Positions 35,368 to 43,881 of a DNA stretch of 64,000 bases are shown one piece after another. The notes below the pieces were generated by a model. That model did not search any database, was not told the DNA's origin, and saw only the letters and a program-made list of their open reading frames with translations. The translations under genes and the position numbers were made by a program. Origin of the DNA: Streptomyces sp. NBC_01439 (GTDB taxonomy: Bacteria; Actinomycetota; Actinomycetes; Streptomycetales; Streptomycetaceae); NCBI RefSeq assembly GCF_036227605.1, contig NZ_CP109487.1, positions 6,013,501 through 6,077,500 of the forward strand, written 5' to 3'. Position 1 is the first letter of the stretch, and every line of letters starts with the position of its first letter.

Positions 35368-36726
35368 TCACTGGTCCAGGGCGTTGTCGATCGCCTTCAC
35401 CGCGGCCTCCCAGCCCTCCTGCGCGCTGCGGCCCTTCTGGTCGACCTGGAGCATCCCGATGTCCGCCAGGTTCTGCGCGATCACGAGGTCCTTCGGCCCG
35501 ACCACCGTCACCGGCACGCCCTCGGCGGCCTTCGCGAAGATCTCGCCGATCGGGGCGCCCCCGAAGTACGCGTGCTGCGCGCCCGACACCGTCGGCAGCT
35601 TGTACGCGGCGCTCGCGCTCGGGAAACTGCCGCGCTTCTCGAAGAGCTTCGCCTGCTGCTCCGGGGCCGTCAGCCAGGCCGCCAGCTTCGCCGCCTCCTC
35701 GGCGTGCTTGCCCGCCTTCGGCACCACCAGGAAGGACCCGCCCCAGTTGCTGGGCTTCGGCGCCTGGGCCACGTCCCATTTGTCCTTGCCCGCCGGGCCG
35801 GCCTTGTCCTGGATGTAGCCGAGCATCCAGGCCGGGCAGGAGACCGTGGCGAAGGAGCCGTTGGAGAAGCCCTGGTCCCAGGCCGGGGTGAACTGCTGCA
35901 GTTTGGCGCTCAGCCCGCCGGTGGCGAAGGAGGCCGCCAGGTCGAAGGCGCCGCGCACCGCCGGGTTGGTCTTGTAGACGACCTTGCCCTGGTCGTCGTA
36001 GAAGCGCTGGGCGCTGCTCCCGGTCACCGCCGCCATGACGCCCGAGGCCGAGTCCACGAAGGCCTTCCCCTCGCCGGCCTTCGCCTTGTAGGTCCGGCCC
36101 GTCTCCAGGTACTTGTTCCAGTCGCCCGCCCACAGCGCCCCGACCGCCGTCCGGTCGGTGGGCAGTCCGGCCGCCTCGAAGAGGTCCTTGCGGTAGCAGA
36201 TGCCCTGCGGGCCGATGTCCGTACCGAGGCCGACCGTGGCCCCGCCCTTGGCCGCGGGCGCCGTGCCCTGGGCCCACTTCCAGGGCAGGTACGCGGCCTT
36301 GTCCACGCCGGGGGCCTTCGCCAGGTCCACCAGCTTGTCGGCCTGGGTGGCGGTGATCTCGGCGATGTTGTTGACCTCGACGGCCTGGATGTCGGCGAGC
36401 CCGCTGCCCGTGCCCAGGTGGGTGAGGAGCTGGGGGTAGTAGTTCTCGTTCCGCTCGATGGAGGTCTGCTCGATGCGGATCCCGGGGTTCTGCGCCATGT
36501 ACGCGTCGTAGAGCCCGGCCTCCTGGAGTCCGAAGGCCCCGAAGACCCCGACGGTGAGGGTGGTCCGTGCGCCGCCGGAGGTGCCGGTGGAGGGGGCGCC
36601 CCGGCCGGGGCCCTCGTCGGGGTCCTGTGCGCACCCCGCGAGCAGCAGGGCCGCGGTCGCGACCGCGGCGACGGTCGTGACGAGGGCTCTTCGGGATCGG
36701 GCTCGGGATCGGGATCGGACGCGCAT
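35368..36726 (-). CDS. cebE: cello-oligosaccharide-binding lipoprotein CebE
   Basis: A 452-residue extracellular solute-binding lipoprotein of family 1. The signal has an Arg/Ser-rich n-region, a hydrophobic core and lipobox LLLAGC with Cys32. The mature domain shows periplasmic-binding features (ADIQAVEVNNIAEI, WAQGTAPAAKGG, CYRKDLFEAAGLP, TNPAVRGAFDLAASF). It captures cellobiose/cellotriose for CebFG. ATG 36726 follows GGAGGAAG. The CebR palindrome is 49 bases upstream of the start, in the shared promoter region with cebR. The n-region is coded by hexanucleotide repeats of CGGGAT type near 36692-36720. Confidence 0.92.
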   Translation of the reverse strand: MRVRSRSRARSRRALVTTVAAVATAALLLAGCAQDPDEGPGRGAPSTGTSGGARTTLTVGVFGAFGLQEAGLYDAYMAQNPGIRIEQTSIERNENYYPQLLTHLGTGSGLADIQAVEVNNIAEITATQADKLVDLAKAPGVDKAAYLPWKWAQGTAPAAKGGATVGLGTDIGPQGICYRKDLFEAAGLPTDRTAVGALWAGDWNKYLETGRTYKAKAGEGKAFVDSASGVMAAVTGSSAQRFYDDQGKVVYKTNPAVRGAFDLAASFATGGLSAKLQQFTPAWDQGFSNGSFATVSCPAWMLGYIQDKAGPAGKDKWDVAQAPKPSNWGGSFLVVPKAGKHAEEAAKLAAWLTAPEQQAKLFEKRGSFPSASAAYKLPTVSGAQHAYFGGAPIGEIFAKAAEGVPVTVVGPKDLVIAQNLADIGMLQVDQKGRSAQEGWEAAVKAIDNALDQ

Positions 36727-36774
36727 GTGCTTCCTCCCAGAAGGACGAAACGTGCCGGGTGTCGTGTGACACAG

Positions 36775-36792
36775 TGTGGGAGCGCTCCCACA
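36775..36792. promoter_or_regulatory. CebR box (18-bp perfect palindrome)
   Basis: TGTGGGAGCGCTCCCACA is a perfect palindrome containing the 14-bp CebR consensus TGGGAGCGCTCCCA. It lies between the divergent cebE and cebR genes, 36 bases before cebR. CebR bound here blocks cebEFG-bglC until cellobiose or cellotriose appears. Confidence 0.92.
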
Positions 36793-36828
36793 GCCGTCAA
36801 GAGGTAGATTCACAACCGGGAGGAAGTC

Positions 36829-37854
36829 ATGAACGGGCACGGGCGCAGTGGGGGACGACCGACCCTGGAGGAGGTCGCGGCGCGCGCCGGAGTCGGGCGC
36901 GGCACGGCCTCCCGGGTGATCAACGGATCCTCCAAGGTCAGCGAGCACACCAGGGTCGCCGTCGAGGCGGCCGTGGCCGAGCTGGGGTACGTACCGAACC
37001 GCGCCGCGCGCGCCCTCGCGGCCAACCGCACCGACGCCATAGCCCTCGTGATCCCCGAGCCCGAGGCCCGCTTCTTCGCCGAGCCCTACTTCTCCGAAGT
37101 GGTCCGCGGGGTCGGCGCCGAGCTCGCCGACACCGAGGTCCAGCTCGTCCTCACCCTGGCGGGCAGCGACCGCGAGCGCCGCCGGCTCGCCCAGTACCTG
37201 TCCGGGCACCGCGTCGACGGGGTGCTGCTCGTCTCCGTCCACGCCGGGGACCCACTGCCGGAGCTGCTGGCCGAGCTCGGCATCCCGACGGTGATCAGCG
37301 GCCGCCGCTCCGCCGCCGAGACCCTGCCCAGCGTGGACTCCGACAACCTGGCGGGCGCGGCCGAGGCCGTGAGCCACCTCCTCGACCGGGGCCGCCGCGC
37401 GATCGCCACGATCACCGGCCCGCTGGACGTGTACGGGGCCCAGTGCCGCCTCGACGGCTACCGGCAGGCCCTGGCCCTCGCCGGACACCCCGTCGACGAG
37501 CAGATGATCGCGGTCGGCGACTTCACCGAGGAGGGCGGCCGGCGGGCCATGCGGGCCCTGCTGGAGCGCCGCCCCGGGCTCGACGCGGTCTTCGCCGCCT
37601 CGGACGTCATGGCGGCGGGCGCCCGGCGGGAGCTGCGCGCGGCCGGCCGCCGGATCCCGCGGGACGTGGCGCTGGTCGGCTTCGACGACTCGGTGGTGGC
37701 CCGGCACATGGACCCGCCGCTGACCAGCGTCCGGCAGCCGATCGAGGAGATGGGCCGGACCATGACCCGGATGCTGCTGGACCGGATCGCGGGGGAGCGG
37801 GCCGAGGTGGCCGCCGTGCTGCCGAACCGGCTGGTGGTCCGCGAGTCGTCCTGA
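36829..37854 (+). CDS. cebR: LacI-family cellulose-utilisation repressor CebR
   Basis: A 341-residue LacI-type repressor. The helix-turn-helix and hinge cover about residues 9-65 (TLEEVAARAGVGRGTASRVING, ending ALAANRTDAIAL). The periplasmic-binding-like core has VVIPEPEARFF, the GVLLVS strand and ASDVMAAGARRELRAAGR. CebR controls cebEFG and bglC and, in plant-pathogenic Streptomyces, also toxin genes. It is divergent from cebE with a perfect CebR box between them, so self-regulation is likely. A terminator hairpin at 37923-37958 follows. Confidence 0.93.
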   Translation: MNGHGRSGGRPTLEEVAARAGVGRGTASRVINGSSKVSEHTRVAVEAAVAELGYVPNRAARALAANRTDAIALVIPEPEARFFAEPYFSEVVRGVGAELADTEVQLVLTLAGSDRERRRLAQYLSGHRVDGVLLVSVHAGDPLPELLAELGIPTVISGRRSAAETLPSVDSDNLAGAAEAVSHLLDRGRRAIATITGPLDVYGAQCRLDGYRQALALAGHPVDEQMIAVGDFTEEGGRRAMRALLERRPGLDAVFAASDVMAAGARRELRAAGRRIPRDVALVGFDDSVVARHMDPPLTSVRQPIEEMGRTMTRMLLDRIAGERAEVAAVLPNRLVVRESS

Positions 37855-37922
37855 CGGCCCCGGCCGTGGGGCCGGGAGGAGACCCCGGTACCCCGGTCGT
37901 GAAGAAGGCCCCTGGTCATACA

Positions 37923-37958
37923 GAAGGCCCCGGTCCGCATCCGCGAACCGGGGCCTTC
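37923..37958. terminator. hairpin terminator between cebR and tRNA-His
   Basis: Twelve-base-pair stem GAAGGCCCCGGT / ACCGGGGCCTTC with a 12-base loop. It can serve cebR on the plus strand and tRNA-His on the minus strand. Confidence 0.8.
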
Positions 37959-37964
37959 CCACAG

Positions 37965-38039
37965 GGTGAGTGACGGGACTTGAACCCGCGGCCACCTGGA
38001 CCACAACCAGGTGCTCTACCAACTGAGCTACACCCACCA
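37965..38039 (-). tRNA. tRNA-His (anticodon GTG)
   Basis: A cloverleaf can be drawn on the minus strand: acceptor GTGGGTG paired with CACTCAC, plus the extra 5' G(-1) opposite C73 that marks tRNA-His; anticodon loop TTGTGGT with anticodon GTG between CCTGG/CCAGG; T-arm GGTTCAAGTCC. CCA is not encoded. Confidence 0.96.
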
Positions 38040-38142
38040 TGTCCGGTCGGAAAACCGACCGGTCGAAGAAAAGGGTACAGGGTCCGGGAGGGTGCTCGCT
38101 CCTCCCTTTCCCCGCGCCCCCTCCGGAGGGGCCCGGCCGGAG

Positions 38143-38745
38143 CTACGCGCCCGGCACGACGTGCTTGGCGGCGATGCTGCGGGCCGTGTCCGAGTCGGGA
38201 CCGGGCTGCGGCACGAAGACCGCCTCCCGGTAGTAGCGCAGCTCGGTGATGGAGTCCTTGATGTCCGCCAGCGCCCGGTGGTTGCCGTTCTTCGGCGGGC
38301 TGTTGAAGTACGCCCGCGGGTACCAGCGGCGCGCCAGCTCCTTGACCGAGGACACGTCCACGATCCGGTAGTGCAGGTAGCTCTCCAGCGCGGCCATGTC
38401 GCGCAGCAGGAACCCGCGGTCGGTGCCGACCGAGTTTCCGCAGAGCGGCGCCTTGCGGGGTTCCTTCACGTGCTCCCGCACGTAGGCCAGGACCTGCGCC
38501 TCGGCATCCGCGAGGGTGGTTCCGCCGGCCAGCTCGTCGAGCAGGCCGGAGGCGGTGTGCATCTCGCGCACCACGTCGGGCATGGTCTCCAGCGCGGCGT
38601 CCGGCGGGCGGATCACGATGTCCACGCCTTCGCCGAGCACGTTGAGCTCCGAGTCGGTGACCAGTGCGGCCACCTCGATAAGTGCGTCGTCCGTCAGCGA
38701 GAGCCCGGTCATCTCGCAGTCGATCCACACCATGCGATCGTTCAT
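38143..38745 (-). CDS. ornA: oligoribonuclease
   Basis: A 200-residue DEDDh 3'-5' exoribonuclease that degrades very short RNAs and the dinucleotide pGpG, the end product of c-di-GMP breakdown. Exo I is WIDCEMTGL (Asp9, Glu11); later motifs include [11 protein letters not shown] and [11 protein letters not shown] (His-x4-Asp). ATG 38745 gives the usual N-terminus [14 protein letters not shown]; an upstream in-frame start is not needed. It lies directly downstream of adpA, as in other Streptomyces, with a hairpin terminator in between. Loss in S. griseus and S. coelicolor slows growth and development. Confidence 0.96.
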   Translation of the reverse strand: MNDRMVWIDCEMTGLSLTDDALIEVAALVTDSELNVLGEGVDIVIRPPDAALETMPDVVREMHTASGLLDELAGGTTLADAEAQVLAYVREHVKEPRKAPLCGNSVGTDRGFLLRDMAALESYLHYRIVDVSSVKELARRWYPRAYFNSPPKNGNHRALADIKDSITELRYYREAVFVPQPGPDSDTARSIAAKHVVPGA

Positions 38746-38790
38746 GTGTCCCACCTTATGCGGTCCCCCACGGCGCGGACCGCATATGCG

Positions 38791-38828
38791 GAAGGTCCTC
38801 CATCGGCGGTGACCGATGGAGGACCTTC
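38791..38828 (-). terminator. hairpin terminator between adpA and ornA
   Basis: Perfect 16-bp stem GAAGGTCCTCCATCGG / CCGATGGAGGACCTTC with a six-base loop, 22 bases after the adpA stop. It should limit read-through from adpA into ornA. Confidence 0.85.
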
Positions 38829-38850
38829 GTGCGCCGTACTCAGCTCGCGG

Positions 38851-40026
38851 TCAGGCGTGTTCCCGCAGGACCCGGCCCGGGGCGTACAGCTCCGTCACCG
38901 TGGGACCCGATGCGGCCAGGGCCGCCGCCGCCCGGTGGGGCTGCGGAGTGCGTTGGTGCGGAACCGGACCGGCGTTGATGTCGGACACCTGCGCCACGTC
39001 GGCCTGCGGCCGGCGTGCCCGGTAGGCGGAGCGGTAGGCGGCCGGGGAGGACCCCAGCTGCCGCCGGAAGTGACCCCGCAGGGCGACCGGCGAGCGGAAC
39101 CCGCAGCGTCCGGCGACCTCGTCGACCGAGTAGTCGGAGGTCTCCAGCAGCCGCTGTGCCTGGAGCACCCGCTGGGTGATCAGCCACTGGAGCGGAGCGC
39201 TGCCGGTGAGCGAGCGGAACCGCCGGTCGAAGGTGCGCCTGCTCATGTAGGCGCGGGCGGCCAGCGTCTCCACGTCGAACTGCTCGTGGAGGTGTTCCAG
39301 TGCCCAGGCGACGACCTCGGCCAGCGGGTCGGCGCCGATCTCCTCCGGCAGCGACCGGTCGAGGTAGCGTTCCTGGCCGCCGGTGCGGCGCGGAGGCACG
39401 ACGAGCCTGCGGGCCAGGGCCCCGGCCGCCTCGCTGCCGTGGTCCGTGCGCACGATGTGCAGGCACAGGTCGATTCCGGCCGCAGTGCCGGCGGACGTGA
39501 GCACGTCGCCGTCGTCGACGAAGAGTTCGCGCGGGTCGACGTGGACGGACGGGTACCGCTTGGCCAGCGTCGGCGCGTACATCCAGTGCGTCGTCGCGGG
39601 CCGGCCGTCCAGCAGACCGGCGGCGGCGAGCACGAAGGCTCCCGTGCACAGTCCGACGATCCGGGCCCCCTCCTCGTGCGCCAGACGCAGTGCGTCGAGC
39701 GCCTCCGGCGGCGGCGGCGAAGTGATGGAGCGCCAGGCGGGAACGACGACCGTTCCTGCCCGGGCGATCGCCTCCAACCCGTACGGCGCGGTCAGTTCGA
39801 GTCCGCCGGTGGTCCTGAGCGGACCGTCCTCACCAGCGCACACGAGCAATCGGTAGCGTGGAACTCCCGCGTCCTGCCGGTCAATGCCGAACACGGAGAG
39901 TGGAATGGAGCTCTCGAAGATCGGTCCGCCGCTGAAGAGCAGCACCGCGACGATCTCCCTGCGGCGACGCCCCGCGAGCTTCCGGCCGGCGTCTGCTGCG
40001 ACGACGGCGGTGGAATCCTGGCTCAT
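38851..40026 (-). CDS. adpA: AraC-family global developmental regulator AdpA (BldH)
   Basis: A 391-residue regulator. The N-terminal DJ-1/PfpI-like domain (about 25-210) includes AVLLFSGGPIFESSIPLSVFGI and IVGLCTGAFVLAAAGLLDG. The C-terminal pair of AraC helix-turn-helix motifs (about 240-340) includes FDVETLAARAYMSRRTFDRRF and YSVDEVAGRCGFRSPVALRGHF. AdpA activates hundreds of genes for aerial growth and secondary metabolism. A scan of the whole reading frame finds no TTA codon, although most Streptomyces adpA genes carry one and depend on bldA tRNA. The ATG at 40026 follows GGGGGG nine bases upstream. The tail after the helix-turn-helix part is variable in the family. Confidence 0.97.
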   Translation of the reverse strand: MSQDSTAVVAADAGRKLAGRRRREIVAVLLFSGGPIFESSIPLSVFGIDRQDAGVPRYRLLVCAGEDGPLRTTGGLELTAPYGLEAIARAGTVVVPAWRSITSPPPPEALDALRLAHEEGARIVGLCTGAFVLAAAGLLDGRPATTHWMYAPTLAKRYPSVHVDPRELFVDDGDVLTSAGTAAGIDLCLHIVRTDHGSEAAGALARRLVVPPRRTGGQERYLDRSLPEEIGADPLAEVVAWALEHLHEQFDVETLAARAYMSRRTFDRRFRSLTGSAPLQWLITQRVLQAQRLLETSDYSVDEVAGRCGFRSPVALRGHFRRQLGSSPAAYRSAYRARRPQADVAQVSDINAGPVPHQRTPQPHRAAAALAASGPTVTELYAPGRVLREHA

Positions 40027-40402
40027 GGCGCTAAGCCCCCCTTGGGTGTCGCGACTCCTTGGTCTGGTCGCACCTGCACGTTTCCCCTCGGCCTTGCACG
40101 TGGATCCCCCGCCGTAAATACATGATCGAATCTACTGCGTCCCGTGGTGTCGGCGTGACAAGTTCAGCACGCAGCGCTATGTCGACTTCTCAACTTGGCG
40201 AAAAGCATTCGATCAGTAAGCGTTCCACTCCGCTACCCGAACGGGAAGCGTGCCGCCCGGCCATGGCCAGTACCTGTAGGGCCGGAACGCCCCCCGGGGT
40301 CTGTCGTCGCTGGTGATGAGGGGGACGGGGGGACATTCCGGCAAGGAGGGCACCCTGTCGGGAAGTTGGCTGAAAACATGCGTGTGTGGGTGTGCGAATG
40401 AG
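40027..40402. other. 376-bp upstream region of adpA
   Basis: Long regulatory leader typical of adpA, more A+T-rich than average around 40110-40215 (e.g. TAAATACATGATCGAATCTACT). A TGGCGAAAAG sequence (40195-40204) partly resembles the AdpA-binding consensus TGGCSNGWWY, so autoregulation is possible but unproven. No open frame is supported. It is also downstream of the convergent-side gene ending at 40403. Confidence 0.5.
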
Positions 40403-40846
40403 TCAGTCGTGCGGGGAGAGTAGGCCGGAACCCCGGCATCCGCGGTGCATCCCGCCACCGGCGCGCGAGTGTCGGCCGCGGTGGGCGGGCGGAAGGTGGC
40501 CCTCCGCGGGCCCCCGGGCCGCGGCCCGCCGGTTCTCCTCCGAGTGGCGCAGCAGGACCCGGCACACGGCCGTGACGGCGAGCAGGCCGAGGGTCGCGAC
40601 GGCCGCCCCGCCGAAGGAGGTTCCGTAGACGACGAGGACCACGGGGACGAGCAGGCAGCTGAAGGCCGCCCAGCGCACCACGTCACCCGCGGGGTCGTCG
40701 TGGGGCCGCCCGGCGGAACGCACGGACGGGTGAAGGTTCGAGCGGGGGGCTGGGGCGAACTGCGGGGCGGGGTGGGCGTGCTGGGGGTACGGGGCGGACT
40801 GCGTCGGCTGAGCTGGCTGGCCGGGGTGAACCGGGTGACCGGGCAC
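40403..40846 (-). CDS. small membrane protein with Pro/His-rich N-terminus
   Basis: About 147 residues. A low-complexity N-terminus (PGHPVHPGQPAQPTQSAPY ...) leads to two hydrophobic helices (WAAFSCLLVPVVLVVYG and AAVATLGLLAVTAVCRVLL) and a basic C-terminal tail. The GTG start near 40846 has GGGAG about seven bases upstream; a longer in-frame reading back to 41170 overlaps the stress-protein gene and lacks sequence sense. Family unknown; many Streptomyces genomes have such a protein near adpA. Confidence 0.6.
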   Translation of the reverse strand: MPGHPVHPGQPAQPTQSAPYPQHAHPAPQFAPAPRSNLHPSVRSAGRPHDDPAGDVVRWAAFSCLLVPVVLVVYGTSFGGAAVATLGLLAVTAVCRVLLRHSEENRRAAARGPAEGHLPPAHRGRHSRAGGGMHRGCRGSGLLSPHD

Positions 40847-41168
40847 GGCGTGCTCCCTGCGGGCTCTTACCTGTTGGTCGGACGCATGTCCCAACGCCCG
40901 GCGGCGGGCTCGGTCACTGCGCCAACGGGTGGCGGTGGCCGGCCTCGTCACTGGCTGTAGGGGACAGCGGACATTGCCAAGGCGCGCTCGCTCCGGCATG
41001 CTCCCTGGGACGCTCTCCAAGGGCGGCATGCCCTGTGCAGGACAGGAGTGTCGCCGTACCCTGGTGGGTACGGGCTTGGGAAGATGCTTCCCGGACAGAG
41101 CTCCGTCACACTGCGTCGCCGATTTCGCCCCTGTTGCTTCCTCCAAGGACCTCTTCGCCGAGACACCC
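40847..41168. other. 322-bp divergent intergenic region
   Basis: Lies between the small membrane protein and the universal stress protein, both reading away from it. Inverted-repeat-like GGTACGGGCTTGG and similar short repeats occur, but no clear operator or second gene is seen. It should contain both promoters. Confidence 0.4.
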
Positions 41169-41702
41169 ATGGCCGGTCACGAATCCCCCGAACCCGCGGA
41201 CCGCAAGCGCAAACGCGTCGTCGACCCCGAGTCGGCCGCCGATCTGCGCGCGGCGGAACAGGCACGTGTGCACTGCGATCCGGCCTTCCGGCACGGGGTC
41301 GTCGTGGGATTCGACGGATCCACGTCCAGTGAACGCGCACTCGCCTATGCGATCGGCATGGCCCGACGCTCCGGATCCGGTCTGATCATCGTCCATGTCG
41401 CCAATCGACTGCCCACCACGGTGTGGGCCGGCTGCGAGCCGCCCGTCTTCGTCGACGTGCCGGACCACCGCACCGAGGTGCTCGGGCTGGAACTCGCCTG
41501 CGCGGACTATCTGGCCGAAGTGCCGTGGATCCTGGTCGAGCGCGGTGGTGACATCTGCCACGAGCTGGAGGAGGTCGGCCGGGAGTATTCGGCCGACGCC
41601 ATCGTCGTCGGATCCACGCACGGGATCGTGGGCCGGATCTTCGGTTCGGTCGCCGGCCGCTTGGCCAAGCGCGCACAGCGACCGGTCGTCGTCATTCCTT
41701 GA
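41169..41702 (+). CDS. universal stress protein, single UspA domain
   Basis: A 177-residue protein. A charged N-terminus (about 1-35) precedes a UspA domain starting GVVVGFDGSTSSERALAYAI and ending with the ATP-binding signature GSTHGIVGRIFGSVAGRLAKRAQRPVVVIP (G-x2-G-x9-G-S/T form). UspA proteins bind ATP and help under starvation and stress. ATG 41169 is chosen because the upstream frame is poorly supported. It is a separate unit from the transporter-like gene 163 bp downstream. Confidence 0.9.
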   Translation: MAGHESPEPADRKRKRVVDPESAADLRAAEQARVHCDPAFRHGVVVGFDGSTSSERALAYAIGMARRSGSGLIIVHVANRLPTTVWAGCEPPVFVDVPDHRTEVLGLELACADYLAEVPWILVERGGDICHELEEVGREYSADAIVVGSTHGIVGRIFGSVAGRLAKRAQRPVVVIP

Positions 41703-41865
41703 CCGCCCCCTCCCTCGAGCGCGACGGTGGGCGACCGGACCGGTCGCCCACCGTTGTCGTTCCGTGACCGTTCGTTAAGCCGCTTGTACGGTTGTGCCCC
41801 TGTGTAAAGGGTAGATAAATGCTGCTGGGACGCAGCAAACAACTGCAGATCGAAGGGAGCCCGCC

Positions 41866-42435
41866 GTGGACAATGGTGTCTCTGCGGGAAGCACGGCCTC
41901 GACTTCGACCCTCGGGAACATCGCCCTGGGTCTCACCCTTCTCGCATTCGGTATCGGCCACACCGGCGTCATCGACGGCGTGTCCGCTGCCAACTCCGTG
42001 TCGCTCGCGATGTACGTCGGTGGCGCGGCCCTGTTCCTCCTCGGCCTCCTGGAGTACCGCGGCGGCGACGGGTTCAACGGCACCGCGTTCGCGGGCCTCG
42101 GCATCTTCTGGTTCACGTGGGCCAAGGGTGCGGGAGGTTCGGTCTCCGACGAAGCCGCCGGAACGTTTCTTGTCCTCTTCGCGATGCTCGCGCTGACCCT
42201 TGCGGTCGCCGCCGCGAGCGGTCTGTTCGGTCAGGGCGTCTACGCCCTGCTGACCCTGTCGCTGCTCCTGCTGGCGCTGGGCGCGTTCGTGGACAACGGC
42301 ACGCTCGCGAAGGCGGGCGGCTGGGTCGCCGCCGTCTCCGGACTGCTGGCCTGGTACGGCGCCACCGCGGCGCTGGCGCACTGGCCGATGGCCTTCGGCA
42401 AGGCCCGTAGCGGCGGCGCGGTCGCCGCGAGTTGA
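41866..42435 (+). CDS. GPR1/FUN34/YaaH family acetate transporter-like protein
   Basis: A 189-residue inner-membrane protein with six hydrophobic helices. It shows the family's start LGNIALGLTLLAFGIGHTGV, the core GGAALFLLGLLEYRGGDGFNGTAFAGLGIFWFTW and a C-terminal AVSGLLAWYGATAAL. Relatives (SatP, Ato1) carry acetate or succinate with protons. GTG 41866 follows GGGAG. A clear terminator hairpin at 42453-42482 follows. The region before it (41760-41820) is A+T-rich and likely holds its promoter. Confidence 0.9.
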   Translation: MDNGVSAGSTASTSTLGNIALGLTLLAFGIGHTGVIDGVSAANSVSLAMYVGGAALFLLGLLEYRGGDGFNGTAFAGLGIFWFTWAKGAGGSVSDEAAGTFLVLFAMLALTLAVAAASGLFGQGVYALLTLSLLLLALGAFVDNGTLAKAGGWVAAVSGLLAWYGATAALAHWPMAFGKARSGGAVAAS

Positions 42436-42452
42436 TCGGCTACGTAAGAACG

Positions 42453-42482
42453 GAACGGTCCCCGAGATTCTGGGGGCCGTTC
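42453..42482 (+). terminator. hairpin terminator after the acetate transporter-like gene
   Basis: Stem GAACGGTCCCC / GGGGGCCGTTC with an eight-base loop, followed by TCATCTATAAAA. It forms a good intrinsic terminator 17 bases after the stop. Confidence 0.8.
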
Positions 42483-42489
42483 TCATCTA

Positions 42490-43881
42490 TAAAAGGGCAT
42501 TTTCTATCTTTTTCGCGCATAGGGGCATTGCGTTGATGAGTCGTCGGCACGATAGGCCGCGTGAAGGCGGACGCGGGGCGCAAGTATCGTGCGTACCCCA
42601 CCGAGGTCCAGGACCAGGTCCTGGTGCGGTGGGGGCATACGGCGCGTGCTCTTTGGAACGTGGCTCTTGAGCAGCGGGTGTACCTGTGGGAGCAGCGTCG
42701 GTACACCCTGCGTTCTGTCGAGCAGTGCAAGTTCCTGACGGCCGCCCGGACCGACCTGGACTGGATGGGTGACCTGCCCGCGCAGTCCGGGCAGCAGATT
42801 CTGCGCAGCCTGGACCGTGCGTACGACAATTTCTGGAACCCAAGCCACTCCGCTGGGTTTCCGGCGCGGAAGAAGCGCGGGCACCGTCTGTCGATCCCGC
42901 TCCCTGGCCAGGCGGTCGAGGTTCGCAAGCTGAACCGCAAGTGGGCCGAGGTGCGTCTGCCCAAGCTCGGCTGGCTGCGGTTCCGGCTCTCCCGAGCGAT
43001 CGGCGGCACGGTCCGCAATGCCACGGTCTCCCGGGACGGCAATGGCTGGCACGTCTCGTTCGGCGTCCACACGGGCCGCATGCCGGACGAGCTGAACGGG
43101 AAGCCCGCGTGCGGGGTGGACTTCGGTGTTGCCGCGTCCGCGTTCGTCTCCACCGACACCACACCCCGCCTCATGCCCCCGTCACTGAAAGCCAAGGAGA
43201 AGAAGCGGCTCAAGGCGCTGGAACAGCGCAAGGCGCGACAGATCACCTACGCCAAGAAACACAACGGCGGGAAGTACAGCTGCCGCCTGCGCACCACGAT
43301 CGCTCAGATCGCAAGGCTCACTACCCGCCGGGCCAACCGACGACGGGACTTCACGCACAAACTCACCACCGACCTCGCCAAAAGCCACGGCCTGATCGGT
43401 ATCGAAGACCTGCGCGTGAAGAGCATGACCGCCTCTGCGAAAGGTACTGCCGCGGCCCCGGGGAGGAACGTCCGGGCGAAGGCCGGGCTGAACCGGTCGG
43501 TCCTCGACAACACTCCGGGGGAGCGGCGGCGGCAGCTTGAGTACAAGGCGCGCATGTACGGGTCTGTACTCGTCGCCGTGCCGCCGTTCCACACCTCTCA
43601 GACCTGCGCCGCCTGCGGCCTGGTCGATCCCGGGTCCCGTAAGGGATGCGGCCGGCTGTTCGCCTGCACCCGGTGCGGGCACGAGGATGACGCCGACCGC
43701 AATGCCTCGATGGAGATCGAGGCCCGAGCCCGCCGGACGGGCGGCTCGGACATCAACAGCACGCGCAGCATCCCCCGGATGCGAGTCCCGGCCGCCGGCC
43801 GGAGGCGGATGCGTGAAGCCCTTCAGCCCGCTCACGCGGGCTGAAGGGAATCCCCGCCTTCAGCGCGGGGAGGATCGTCAC
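42490..43881 (+). mobile_element. IS200/IS605-type element carrying only tnpB (IS1341-like), copy 2
   Basis: The A+T-rich stretch near 42485-42520 and following bases form the left end; the exact boundary is uncertain. The right end follows tnpB: a hairpin at 43827-43846 (CAGCCCGC/GCGGGCTG) overlapping the gene's end, then GAATCCCCGCCTTCAGCGC with a short hairpin, then GGGGAGGATCGTCAC ending at 43881. This matches the right end of the other element (GGGGAGGAGTCAC). The final TCAC overlaps the glmS stop codon on the other strand. No tnpA is present. Confidence 0.75.
42561..43844 (+). CDS. tnpB: TnpB family RNA-guided endonuclease / IS605 OrfB
   Basis: A 427-residue complete TnpB, clearly divergent from the copy at 5060-6268. 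RuvC residues are Asp187 (GVDFGV), Glu282 (GIEDLR) and the acidic DDADRNA block at 376-382. The zinc ribbon has CAAC (349, 352) and CTRC (369, 372). The N-terminal part contains YRAYPTEVQDQVLVRWG and ARALWNVALEQ. It has all known catalytic residues, so it is probably active with an RNA from the right end that overlaps its 3' part. The GTG start is 42561. There is no TnpA in the element; movement would need one in trans. Confidence 0.93.
   Translation: MKADAGRKYRAYPTEVQDQVLVRWGHTARALWNVALEQRVYLWEQRRYTLRSVEQCKFLTAARTDLDWMGDLPAQSGQQILRSLDRAYDNFWNPSHSAGFPARKKRGHRLSIPLPGQAVEVRKLNRKWAEVRLPKLGWLRFRLSRAIGGTVRNATVSRDGNGWHVSFGVHTGRMPDELNGKPACGVDFGVAASAFVSTDTTPRLMPPSLKAKEKKRLKALEQRKARQITYAKKHNGGKYSCRLRTTIAQIARLTTRRANRRRDFTHKLTTDLAKSHGLIGIEDLRVKSMTASAKGTAAAPGRNVRAKAGLNRSVLDNTPGERRRQLEYKARMYGSVLVAVPPFHTSQTCAACGLVDPGSRKGCGRLFACTRCGHEDDADRNASMEIEARARRTGGSDINSTRSIPRMRVPAAGRRRMREALQPAHAG

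Noticed and set aside
40060..40071. TGGTCTGGTCGC before adpA as a DasR site
   Set aside because: Only the left half resembles the dre consensus; the right half is not palindromic.
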